A stretch of DNA of 34,943 bases from Pseudomonadota bacterium (GTDB lineage: Bacteria > Pseudomonadota > Gammaproteobacteria > Burkholderiales > Rhodocyclaceae): positions 1-34,943 of the forward strand of contig JAFEDH010000005.1 in NCBI GenBank assembly GCA_018241695.1, written 5' to 3'. A program made the position numbers and the translations under genes. Positions within the stretch are counted from its first letter, which is position 1. Every line of letters begins with the position of its first letter. Under the pieces are notes generated by a model that was given only the letters and a program-made list of their open reading frames with translations, did not search any database and was not told where the DNA came from. Positions 24,854-32,393 of this stretch are shown piece after piece.

Positions 24854-25981
24854 TTACCTGAGGCCATTCAAGCCCTTATCAATGCTTTCCTGCTTCAACG
24901 GTGCGGCTGTCGAAGCGGCTCTGCCCTTGGCATCGGACTGCTTGCGAGATGCCGCATCCGCTTCAGCTGCGGCCCGGGCCTTGGCAATGGCCTCGGCCTG
25001 AGCCTTGGAGTCAGCCTCGGCCTTGGCTTTTGCTGCAGCCTTGACTTGTTCCTCGGCGTCGGCGGCCGCCTTGTCTTTTGCCAGCTGTTTCGCTTCCACA
25101 TCAGCCTCCGCCTTTGCCCTGGAGGCCATTGCCGCGGCACCACCTGCAAATTCACCCTGATAAGAAATGTCGGCCTTGTCGCGCAAGGCTTTGATTTCTG
25201 CCACCATTGCTTTCGCCGCCTGCTGATTGAAGAGGAACTGCTGGATGCGGGGCGTCGCAGCAGCCTCGACGATCGGAGCCGACTGCGATGCCACGAGACG
25301 GAACACCATTACGCCACCACTGGGTACTTCAATCACACTCATCCCACCATCCTTGAGCTTGTATATCTGGGGCAAAAATTCCAGTGGCAGGGCTTCCGCC
25401 GGGCGAACACCCCGGCTGGCAGAAAACTTCACTCCGTTGGCTTGCAACCAGGTAGCGACATCCTGCAAGGACTTGGCCTTCGCAACTTGTTCGCGCAAGG
25501 TGGCGGCCATACCCTCCTTGGGTTCGACCACCAATTCCTCAAGGTTGTATACCCGACGGTCAGAAAATAATTCCGGATGGTCGTTGTAATACTTCTTGAC
25601 AGCCTCTGGGGTCGGTTTGGGCAAGTCCGCGGATTTTTTCTCGAGATAGGCACGCGCGAGAATTTCGTCACGTGCTGCTTCTATTGCCTGAACCACTTGG
25701 GGCAGGCGATCAATCTTGTTCTCGATCGCCTGCTGTTTGGCCAGTTGCTGGTCAATCAGTTTTTCCAGAACGGCACTCTTTGCCTTCGGCAATTCTTCCG
25801 GAGATATCCCCGGAGTGCGGGCCAGAACACCGTTGATCTGGGATATCGTGATTTCATCAGCATTCACCTTGGCCGCAACCTGGCCTGCAGGCTTTTCTCC
25901 TCCATGCTTACCGCACCCTGTCAGTACGATCAATGCAGAGAACCCAAGGCAAATCAACCTGCGGGATGTCGGGAAATACAT
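24854..25981 (-). CDS. epsD: Peptidyl-prolyl cis-trans isomerase EpsD, lipoprotein, with Ala-rich C-terminal extension
   Basis: 375-residue periplasmic SurA/PpiC-like protein. The signal peptide ends in the lipobox 'VLTGC', so C23 should be lipidated. A chaperone-type helical region ('LEKLIDQQLAKQQAIENKI') is followed by a parvulin-like domain with 'EELVVEPKEGM', 'KDGGMSVIEVPSGGVMVFRL'. Residues 279-375 form an added low-complexity tail of Ala, Lys, Glu and Asp ('KAEADSKAQAEAIAKARAA'), which reads as a long TolA-like alpha-helix ending in 'DKGLNGLR'. I know family members of about 300 residues, so the tail is unusual. It sits between epsL and epsE, as in other loci of this type. A role in folding the export machinery or an exported protein is inferred. 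Confidence 0.88.
   Translation of the reverse strand: MYFPTSRRLICLGFSALIVLTGCGKHGGEKPAGQVAAKVNADEITISQINGVLARTPGISPEELPKAKSAVLEKLIDQQLAKQQAIENKIDRLPQVVQAIEAARDEILARAYLEKKSADLPKPTPEAVKKYYNDHPELFSDRRVYNLEELVVEPKEGMAATLREQVAKAKSLQDVATWLQANGVKFSASRGVRPAEALPLEFLPQIYKLKDGGMSVIEVPSGGVMVFRLVASQSAPIVEAAATPRIQQFLFNQQAAKAMVAEIKALRDKADISYQGEFAGGAAAMASRAKAEADVEAKQLAKDKAAADAEEQVKAAAKAKAEADSKAQAEAIAKARAAAEADAASRKQSDAKGRAASTAAPLKQESIDKGLNGLR
24920..25147 (-). repeat. Low-complexity Ala/Lys/Glu-coding stretch in epsD
   Basis: This part of epsD codes for an imperfect repeat of K-A-E-A-D / A-K-A type units over roughly residues 279-354. At DNA level it repeats GCC-, GAG-, GCG- and AAG-type codons on the minus strand. 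It can slip during replication and its length probably varies between strains. The unit length is irregular, so it is not a perfect tandem array. Confidence 0.6.
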
Positions 25982-26120
25982 GGAACCCCCAATGATGATG
26001 AAATGGACAAATACCGACTGCCAAATCGATACGTGATACGCACTGCTAGACTACCGTGCCACCCATATTCCCACTTGCGGAAAATGGAATCTCATTCTAA
26101 TCCATACCGAAAAAATCAAC

Positions 26121-27344
26121 TCAGAACGACCAGGTCGCATCGATTTTTGCCACCTTGTCACCATATTTGGCCATAGCGAGATTCGAGTCACGCACCTGCC
26201 GCTGCAAACTCAGCCGGATTGTCAATGCACGTATTGGCAGCCAGTCCACGCCTGCCTCCGTATTGGTCGTGGTATCCCTGCGCGCCATCTCGATTGCCGG
26301 GGTTGTGCCTTGACCACGATAGCCACTGGTCGTGCGCGATACGAGCAGATGCGCGGCAAGCTTGCTGCTGATCTGCCATGTTGAGGTGATCGACGCCAGA
26401 TTGTTCTCGGTGTAACTAAAGGATGGCGTCTGCAAAGGCTGGAGACTACGGCTCACAGTCAGCGACAGGCCAAGCTTGGCGGTTGGCTTCCAACCATAGG
26501 TGATATCTCCGGAGGCACCGGAAAAATCCCGCTGGGTGTACTGACCGTCCTTTCGCCTTGTGAGAGATACGTGGCCGGTCAGATCCGATCGCCCCCCCAC
26601 TTTCCAGTATGCCGAAAATTCGCTGGCGCTCTCTTTGAAACTTGTGCCGGAAACTCCGGGGATGATGCTCTGATTCAGATAATCGCCCCTGGAAGCCCGC
26701 TGCTTGAAATCAAGATAGTTTCCCGACGGAAAAAGATATCTGAAGCCAATCGATGTACTGTCCATGCGCTGGCTGGGCGATACAGCAATCGCCAGTTCAC
26801 TTTTCTGATCTGTACGCGACAGGTTCGCCAACCAGTTCCAGCCTCCGGTGATCCGCCCATTCAGGTCCAATACCTTGTTTGCACGGATACTGACATTACG
26901 CAGATTTGTCAGGGTATCTTCAAATGGCGCCAACGATCTTGAACGATCCAGGACGAGGCTTGCATTCAGCCAATTACCCGGATTCCACAACCACGACGCA
27001 CGATATCGGGTAGCGTTGAAATCAAGGTAGGAAAAGTTCTGGTACCGCTTCATATCCTCGTTCAACTCGAGTTGGAAGCGTTGCCGGGAAACCGGCTTGT
27101 CGAATCGCAAGGTTCCTGAAGTCACCGTCAGTACCTCGGAGCGAGGCCCAACAAAATCAGGGCGGCGAAACAGATTCGAGTCCCAACTCTGGCCGAACCC
27201 GGCTTGTACGGAAAGAACCTCGTTTGCCACCGATCCGGATGTCTGAGCCCCTGCGTCAAAGGTGACTGAAATTCCTCCGAAAAAGGTAACCAAGGCAGTG
27301 ACATACCCATATCGAAAGCCAATCCTGGCAATCTGGCAATCCAT
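26121..27344 (-). CDS. epsL: EPS operon outer-membrane protein EpsL
   Basis: 407-residue predicted outer-membrane beta-barrel. A signal peptide is seen at the start ('ALVTFFGGISVTFDAGAQ') followed by 'ANEVLSVQAGFGQSWDSNLFR', a typical EpsL opening. The rest alternates polar and hydrophobic residues in strands of 10-12, with many Trp, Tyr and Phe ('YRASWLWNPGNWLNASLVL', 'SIGFRYLFPSGNYLDFKQR'), and ends on phenylalanine (KIDATWSF), the terminal residue favoured by the BAM complex. The ATG at 27344 has GGGGGA 9 nt upstream; the GTG at 27383 lacks this spacing. It is the first gene of the minus-strand array, with a 258-bp region towards epsB on the other strand. It is presumed to form or aid an export channel. 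Confidence 0.88.
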   Translation of the reverse strand: MDCQIARIGFRYGYVTALVTFFGGISVTFDAGAQTSGSVANEVLSVQAGFGQSWDSNLFRRPDFVGPRSEVLTVTSGTLRFDKPVSRQRFQLELNEDMKRYQNFSYLDFNATRYRASWLWNPGNWLNASLVLDRSRSLAPFEDTLTNLRNVSIRANKVLDLNGRITGGWNWLANLSRTDQKSELAIAVSPSQRMDSTSIGFRYLFPSGNYLDFKQRASRGDYLNQSIIPGVSGTSFKESASEFSAYWKVGGRSDLTGHVSLTRRKDGQYTQRDFSGASGDITYGWKPTAKLGLSLTVSRSLQPLQTPSFSYTENNLASITSTWQISSKLAAHLLVSRTTSGYRGQGTTPAIEMARRDTTTNTEAGVDWLPIRALTIRLSLQRQVRDSNLAMAKYGDKVAKIDATWSF

Positions 27345-27448
27345 CCCGTGCTTTCCCCCTGGCTCCTTAAAGCACTCCAACACCCGCCCGGATCATGAAC
27401 CCTGCGTATCGAATTAAGTCGCAAATCTGAACACAAGACCGGCGACTG

Positions 27449-27457
27449 TATTATAAC
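27449..27457. promoter_or_regulatory. Candidate overlapping -10 elements in the epsL/epsB divergent region
   Basis: On the minus strand there is a perfect TATAAT (27450-27455) that would serve epsL, but its -35 region is weak. On the plus strand the overlapping TATTAT/TATAAC (27449-27457) could serve epsB, with only a CTGAAC-like -35. A strong -10 with a poor -35 is what activator-dependent promoters often show, and a response regulator gene lies nearby. Start sites are not known. Confidence 0.4.
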
Positions 27458-27601
27458 TACCTGTCTATTTCATCCCGACATGGAGGGCGACCCCGTGCTG
27501 TCGCTGGTTTGATTGCAGCGAAAACAGAAACGGCGGAAACCCGAAACCTCCCTGTACTCAAACTATTGCAAAGCCTAAATGCAATCCGGAACTCCATAAC
27601 A

Positions 27602-29017
27602 ATGATACAACCGGTTTCCCCACCCTCTTTTCGCAAAGCAGCCCGTATCTCCATTGGTCGGGATCAGTTGCTCAACGTTTTGGAATTCCTTCTTGAGCCG
27701 CTGACGCTGGCCTTATCGCTATGGATGGTAGCCATCGCCCATACCGGAGGCTATCTCGCTCCACGTTACATGCTGCTCTCGCTCGCGGTATTCGCCGTTA
27801 CATTCCCCGGTCCCGCCTATCTGACGCAGACACCTGTAAGCGTCATCCGCAACATTCTGGCCAACTGGATCACCATCTCGGGGCTGCTGTTCCTGCTCTG
27901 TTACGCCAGCGGTTACCTGCGCTACTTTGATGCTGACGTATTGATCACCTGGTGGTGGATTGCTCCGCTTGGCGCGGTGGGGACCCACTTCATGTTTCGC
28001 GGGATCACACCACAGATCATCAAGCTGCAGGGCAACGAGCGTCGTGCCATCATCGCCGGGATGAATGACCAGGGTATCGAACTGGCAAGGCGGCTCGGCG
28101 CAGATCCTTATTCGCATATTCAGGTGCTGGGTTTTTTCGACGATCGTTCGACTGACCGGATCAACCAGAGCCCAGACCAGGTTCTCCTTGGCCGGATTAC
28201 CTCCCTGGCGGCCTACGTCAAGCTCAACCAGGTAGATGCAATCTATATATCACTCCCCATGGCCTCGCAACCGAGAATCCTTTCGCTACTGGAAGATTTA
28301 CGCGATACCACGGCATCAATCTATTTTGTTCCGGATATTTTTGTCACGGATCTGATTCAGGGCCGCATGGATACCGTCAGCGGCCTGCCTGTCGTCGCGG
28401 TTTGCGAAACCCCGTTCACCGGGCTCAACGGTGTATTGAAGCGCGGCAGCGACATCCTCATCTCCTTGTTGCTCCTCGTCCTGACCTCACCTGTCCTGCT
28501 TTGTGTCGCTGCCGGTATCAAGCTCACCTCTCCAGGGCCGGTGATCTTCCGGCAGAGACGCTACGGACTCGATGGCCGTGAAATTGTCGTATACAAATTC
28601 CGCTCGATGCGCGTGGCCGAAGATGGTCCCGTGATTCCCCAGGCACAGAAAAACGACCCCCGGATCACACCACTGGGACGATTCCTGCGTCGGACCTCCC
28701 TCGATGAATTTCCACAGTTCATCAATGTATTACAAGGAAGAATGAGTATCGTCGGACCGCGCCCCCACGCCGTAGCCCACAACGAGATGTACCGGAAAAT
28801 GATTCGTGGCTACATGCTGCGGCACAAGGTCAAGCCCGGCATTACCGGATGGGCACAGGTCAATGGCAGTCGAGGAGAAACCCGGACTCTTGACAAGATG
28901 ACGGAACGTATCAACTATGACCTCGACTACCTACGCAACTGGTCGCTGCGACTGGATCTTTACATCATTGCACGCACCATGTGGGTCGTCCTGATGGAGC
29001 GGGATAATGCCTACTAG
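27602..29017 (+). CDS. epsB: Undecaprenyl-phosphate sugar phosphotransferase EpsB
   Basis: 471-residue initiating enzyme (polyprenyl-phosphate hexose-1-phosphate transferase, WcaJ/EpsB type), which loads the first sugar phosphate on undecaprenyl phosphate. The N-terminal part has about four membrane helices, then a CoA-binding-like Rossmann region ('RRAIIAGMNDQGIELARRLG'). The C-terminal bacterial sugar-transferase domain begins with a membrane-embedded helix ('RGSDILISLLLLVLTSPVLL') and shows 'SPGPVIFRQRRYGLDGR', 'VYKFRSMRV', 'RTSLDEFPQFINVLQGRMS' and 'VKPGITGWAQVNGSRG'. The first sugar is usually glucose for EpsB. I start at the ATG at 27602, which gives the common length; a TTG at 27509 would add 31 residues without known features. 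Confidence 0.92.
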   Translation: MIQPVSPPSFRKAARISIGRDQLLNVLEFLLEPLTLALSLWMVAIAHTGGYLAPRYMLLSLAVFAVTFPGPAYLTQTPVSVIRNILANWITISGLLFLLCYASGYLRYFDADVLITWWWIAPLGAVGTHFMFRGITPQIIKLQGNERRAIIAGMNDQGIELARRLGADPYSHIQVLGFFDDRSTDRINQSPDQVLLGRITSLAAYVKLNQVDAIYISLPMASQPRILSLLEDLRDTTASIYFVPDIFVTDLIQGRMDTVSGLPVVAVCETPFTGLNGVLKRGSDILISLLLLVLTSPVLLCVAAGIKLTSPGPVIFRQRRYGLDGREIVVYKFRSMRVAEDGPVIPQAQKNDPRITPLGRFLRRTSLDEFPQFINVLQGRMSIVGPRPHAVAHNEMYRKMIRGYMLRHKVKPGITGWAQVNGSRGETRTLDKMTERINYDLDYLRNWSLRLDLYIIARTMWVVLMERDNAY

Positions 29018-29029
29018 GGAAGGGCCGCA

Positions 29030-30790
29030 ATGGTGACCGTTCAAAAGATACCGATGGGGTCGGCTGAAACTGTTGCTCCGCATGGCAACACTACCGGTTC
29101 GCAAGACGCCCTCTCCTCCTTCAACGTCTCGGTCACCGGCAACGCCATCGACGGCCACAGCATCTCGTTGTTGCGCTGCATGATCGCGGTCACGATCCTG
29201 CTGACTTCACTACCGTCTGGCTCATCATCGATCTCGCTGATCAAATGGACGTTTGGCTCATTTCTCGCGTACTGTCTGTACGCCTTTACCGTAGCCCTGA
29301 TCTCCTATATCCGGGAATGGCCCTCCACACCCAGAATCGTCTACTGGCTGGATGTGGTTTTCATAGGCTGCCTCGTCACCATCACCTATGCCAGCGACAC
29401 CATTCTGTATCAGTGCTTTTTCTACCCGATTTTTGTCGCCTCGTTCGCAAAGGAATTCCGTGAGGGTGTCATCGTATCGATTGCCTCATTTCTGATCACA
29501 ACCTGCATAGGTATCGGCTTCGCGTTCTCCGGAGACACATTCGGCATCGGTCACGGCAACATGCTGATCGAGGCCGACTACGTTCTTGTCATCGGCTGCA
29601 TCATTGCCTATTGCGGTGGCTATGGCGGCATGTTCATGCGCAAACTTGCTCTCCTCAAGGAAATGAACAAGCTATGGCATCCTCGCATCGGGGTTGATCA
29701 GATGTACTCCAACAATCTGGACTGCCTCCTCGAGTTTTTTGACGGCGACATGTGCTCCCTGGTACTACAGCGACAGAGTCCCGAACTCAGCTACACCCTT
29801 TACACCGCATATCGAAATAAGGCCGGACATGCGATGGTCCAGCACAATATCGCGGCCAGCGCAGCCGGGACGTTGCTGACAAGCCTGCCGCCGACATCGG
29901 CCGTATTCTTCCATCATCCGGAAGGATCGCCATGGCGGCGAATCAAGGGGTACCTCTCGTTTGATATCTATACCTGGCAGAAAACCCGGCCCCAGCGGGC
30001 TCAGTGTGAAACCCTGGCGAACCTTCTCGATACCAAAATATTTGCCAGCGTACCCTTTGTCCAGCATGGCACCACCACGGGGAGAATATTTCTGACCGCA
30101 AGCCATGGCGGTTTCAATGTATCAGACCTCGATTTCCTGTCGCATGCCTCCAATACCATGTCGACAGTCATCGAGAGCATGCAGCTGGTGGAAGAGTTGG
30201 TGAACAAAGCCACCGAACAGGAACGCTCCAGCATTTCGCGCGATCTGCATGACACAACGATTCAGCCCTACATAGGCTTGAAGCTGGCTTTGGAAGCGAT
30301 CAACCGGGAAACCCCGGAGGACAATCCACTCACTCTGCGCATCCGGGAACTGATCGAGATGACGGAAATGACGGTTCGTGATCTGCGCGATTTCGCGGCG
30401 ACAATCAAGGGTAAGGAGGCGGTCCCCGGCGAAGCCATGATTGCGGCGATCCGGACCCATGCCGAGCGTCTCAAGCGGTTTTACGGTATCCATGTCGAAA
30501 TCAACGTAGAAATTTCAAAGCGCCTGAATGGGCGCCTGGCTGCGGAGGCCTTCCAGATATTCTCTGAAGGATTGAGCAACATACTGCGCCACACCCAGGC
30601 CAAAAATGCCGTTCTGTCCATTTCCTGCGAAGGCCCCGATCTTCTACTCAAAATCGGTAATGACCAGGGCAGCAACAAGCATTTCATGCCACGTTCGATT
30701 TCACAGCGTACCCAGGCGTTGGGCGGCAAAACCTTCGTGGAACACCACGAGGATCACTACACCTATGTCATCTCGATCATTCCGATGTGA
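29030..30790 (+). CDS. Membrane sensor histidine kinase (HisKA_3/NarL-type)
   Basis: 586-residue sensor kinase. About six hydrophobic segments lie in residues 45-205. A GAF-like region spans about 225-390 ('FDGDMCSLVLQRQSP', 'ASVPFVQHGTTTGRIFL'). The HisKA_3 dimerisation helix 'EQERSSISRDLHDTTIQPYI' carries the phosphoacceptor H407. The ATP-binding domain follows: N-box 'EGLSNILRHTQA', a G1-like 'KIGNDQGS', then 'PRSISQRTQALGG' in place of the classical Gly-rich G2 box. AGGGAAGGG with 5 nt spacing precedes the ATG, 12 bp after epsB, so it is probably cotranscribed with epsB. The likely partner is the response regulator 292 bp further on. The signal sensed is unknown. Confidence 0.9.
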   Translation: MVTVQKIPMGSAETVAPHGNTTGSQDALSSFNVSVTGNAIDGHSISLLRCMIAVTILLTSLPSGSSSISLIKWTFGSFLAYCLYAFTVALISYIREWPSTPRIVYWLDVVFIGCLVTITYASDTILYQCFFYPIFVASFAKEFREGVIVSIASFLITTCIGIGFAFSGDTFGIGHGNMLIEADYVLVIGCIIAYCGGYGGMFMRKLALLKEMNKLWHPRIGVDQMYSNNLDCLLEFFDGDMCSLVLQRQSPELSYTLYTAYRNKAGHAMVQHNIAASAAGTLLTSLPPTSAVFFHHPEGSPWRRIKGYLSFDIYTWQKTRPQRAQCETLANLLDTKIFASVPFVQHGTTTGRIFLTASHGGFNVSDLDFLSHASNTMSTVIESMQLVEELVNKATEQERSSISRDLHDTTIQPYIGLKLALEAINRETPEDNPLTLRIRELIEMTEMTVRDLRDFAATIKGKEAVPGEAMIAAIRTHAERLKRFYGIHVEINVEISKRLNGRLAAEAFQIFSEGLSNILRHTQAKNAVLSISCEGPDLLLKIGNDQGSNKHFMPRSISQRTQALGGKTFVEHHEDHYTYVISIIPM

Positions 30791-30948
30791 TGTGACCATT
30801 CTGCAATCAATCGGATTGAAGGTGACACCCCAGACTTCATTCACAACCAATACTTGCAGGATATGAAAATGTACGTGCTGACCGGCTCAGATGGCCACAT
30901 CGATTTTCCTCGGGACCGTATCCCTGATATCGGGCAATCCACAAACAT

Positions 30949-30978
30949 TTGAAAAACCGTGACTGAACGCAATAAAAT
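30949..30978 (+). promoter_or_regulatory. Candidate sigma-70 promoter for the response regulator gene
   Basis: TTGAAA (30949-30954) and TAAAAT (30973-30978) are spaced by 18 nt, a good match to the sigma-70 consensus, and lie about 105 nt before the response regulator ATG. A hairpin (30998-31020) would sit in the leader. This suggests the regulator can be expressed separately from epsB and the kinase. Confidence 0.5.
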
Positions 30979-30997
30979 ACGGCGGCAGGGATAGGCT

Positions 30998-31020
30998 CCC
31001 GGGATTCTTCGAAATCCGGG
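30998..31020 (+). promoter_or_regulatory. Hairpin in the leader of the response regulator gene
   Basis: CCCGG-ATT pairs with AAT-CCGGG (one bulged G) around a CTTCGA loop. No T-run follows, so it is not an intrinsic terminator for the kinase gene. It lies between the candidate promoter and the ATG at 31083. Confidence 0.3.
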
Positions 31021-31082
31021 CTTACCAAAAACTCCGCTGATCACCCTATTCGATCTCATACCTATCGGTAAATCTTTGCCCG

Positions 31083-31772
31083 ATGCAATCCTCCATCATC
31101 CGCGTGTTCCTGATCGACGACCATCGCAGCATTCTGTGGGGTCTGCAGCGATTGATTGAAAGCGGCCGGCCTGCAATCGAGTTTGCCGGTAGCGCTGAAA
31201 GCTGTGCCGAGGCACATAAAGTCATGGATCAGGCGAGTCCCGATGTGATCCTGCTCGACATCGATCTGGGTAACGAAAACGGCGTTAACGAAATTCCCGC
31301 GCTGCTCGAAAGATCCAGAGCGAAGATACTGATGTTGACTGGCGTGCGCGACAAAACCGCTCATGACAAAGCCATACTCGCCGGTGCCAGCGGTGTCGTG
31401 GAAAAGGAAGCGTCGGCAGAAATCATACTTACCGCGATCGCGAAAGTGCATGAAGGCCAGGTCTGGCTGGATCGTGAAGCTACCGGCCGGGTGTTTGTCG
31501 AACTTGCACGGGAGGGAAGGCCCAGCGGTGTCGACAAGGAGCAGATGAAGATATCGAGTCTGACTCAGCGTGAGCGCGCTATTGTCGCGATGACTGCAAG
31601 CAATGCCGGAGCCACCGCCAAAACGATTGCGCAGGCATTGTTTATCAGCGAACACACTTTGCGCAATCACTTCACATCGATCTACAACAAGCTGGATGTG
31701 GTCAACCGTCTTGAGCTTTTTGCGTATGCGCACAAACATGGCCTGACCAAGGCGGATTCGATCTCCCACTGA
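31083..31772 (+). CDS. Response regulator, NarL/LuxR family
   Basis: 229-residue two-component regulator. The receiver domain has the acidic pair D12/D13 in 'FLIDDHRS', the phosphoacceptor D59 in 'VILLDIDLG', T86 in 'ILMLTGV' and K108 in 'GVVEKEAS'. The LuxR-type helix-turn-helix lies at residues 160-222 with 'LTQRERAIVAM', 'AKTIAQALFISEHTLRNHF' and 'IYNKLDVVNRLELFAYA'. It is therefore a DNA-binding transcription regulator, likely phosphorylated by the kinase encoded just upstream. Given its place beside epsB and the divergent eps array it probably controls EPS genes, though no binding site is proven. In related loci a LuxR-type EpsA fills this role. Confidence 0.93.
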   Translation: MQSSIIRVFLIDDHRSILWGLQRLIESGRPAIEFAGSAESCAEAHKVMDQASPDVILLDIDLGNENGVNEIPALLERSRAKILMLTGVRDKTAHDKAILAGASGVVEKEASAEIILTAIAKVHEGQVWLDREATGRVFVELAREGRPSGVDKEQMKISSLTQRERAIVAMTASNAGATAKTIAQALFISEHTLRNHFTSIYNKLDVVNRLELFAYAHKHGLTKADSISH

Positions 31773-31858
31773 CCCGATCTTCCGGATGGCTCCTTCGTTG
31801 CAAGCACACAGGAAAGACACTCCGGCCGGGCCGGGGACACGAGTCCTGCGACCGATCA

Positions 31859-32304
31859 TCACTCCGCACGATCACCGGGCCGGTAGTATCCAACCAAAGA
31901 GCGAAAAGGCTTGGCAAGACGGCTCCAGCCGTTGATGGCGATCATCGCGGATGAAAGATCAACCAGCTCTTTCCCGGTGAAGTGGCGGCAAACCTCGGCG
32001 TAGAGCCAATCACTCACTTCGTTATCCGGCAGGCACACCTCTATCCAAGCCAGTGCAACACGTTCGTGGTCGCTGTAGTCGGCGTATCGCACGAAGTGTC
32101 CAGCAAATACAAACGCTGTTCGGTTTTACCGCCGGCTCACGCATCCTTGCTAAGCATGTCAAGACAATAGGCACAACCGTTCATCCGGGAAGCGCGCATC
32201 TTGACCAGTTCCAGCAACCCGTGCTCCAGACCAGAGTTATCCACATGCGCCTGCAGGGTATGCAAGGCCCGGATTCCCTCCGGGGATGCCCGGGCATAAG
32301 CCAT
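31859..32304 (-). pseudogene. AhpD-like carboxymuconolactone decarboxylase family protein, broken by a stop and a frameshift
   Basis: Reading on the minus strand from the ATG at 32304 gives 'ARASPEGIRALHTL', 'LELVKMRASRMNGCAYC' and 'LDMLSKDA', then an in-frame TGA at 32137-32139 where the family normally has Arg (one C-to-T change from CGA). Past it the same frame continues 'AGGKTEQRLYLLDT'; around 32095-32105 the frame shifts by one base, and the rest of the protein follows ('YADYSDHERVALAWIEV', 'HFTGKELVDLSSAMIAINGW') to 31859. Together the parts rebuild a complete ~148-residue AhpD-type peroxidase-like protein with the redox CxxC (CAYC). Two independent lesions argue for a genuine pseudogene over a read error. 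It is convergent with the response regulator gene and divergent from the helicase gene. Confidence 0.85.
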
Positions 32305-32393
32305 CCGGCCATATCGCGAATCACGATCATGCGTGCCAAGCAGGATCGCGCTGCTTCGGTAATATCCGGCATCTGCGCTCCCTCTCCCCATTG

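Noticed and set aside
24845..25570. 241-codon plus-strand open frame with Gly/Leu/Cys-rich start opposite epsD
   Set aside because: The odd composition is the complement of the Ala/Lys/Glu-rich tail of EpsD; no evidence of a real gene.
31773..31858. Terminator between the response regulator gene and the pseudogene
   Set aside because: GC-rich words (CCGGCC, GCCGG) are present but form no stem with a following T-run.
31062..31862. 266-codon minus-strand open frame opposite the response regulator
   Set aside because: Antisense shadow of a gene with clear receiver and LuxR motifs; no domain or ribosome binding site of its own.
32137..32139. In-frame TGA in the AhpD-like gene read as selenocysteine
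   Set aside because: Family members carry Arg at this place, one base from TGA, the redox cysteines are intact elsewhere, and a second lesion follows; a nonsense mutation is simpler.
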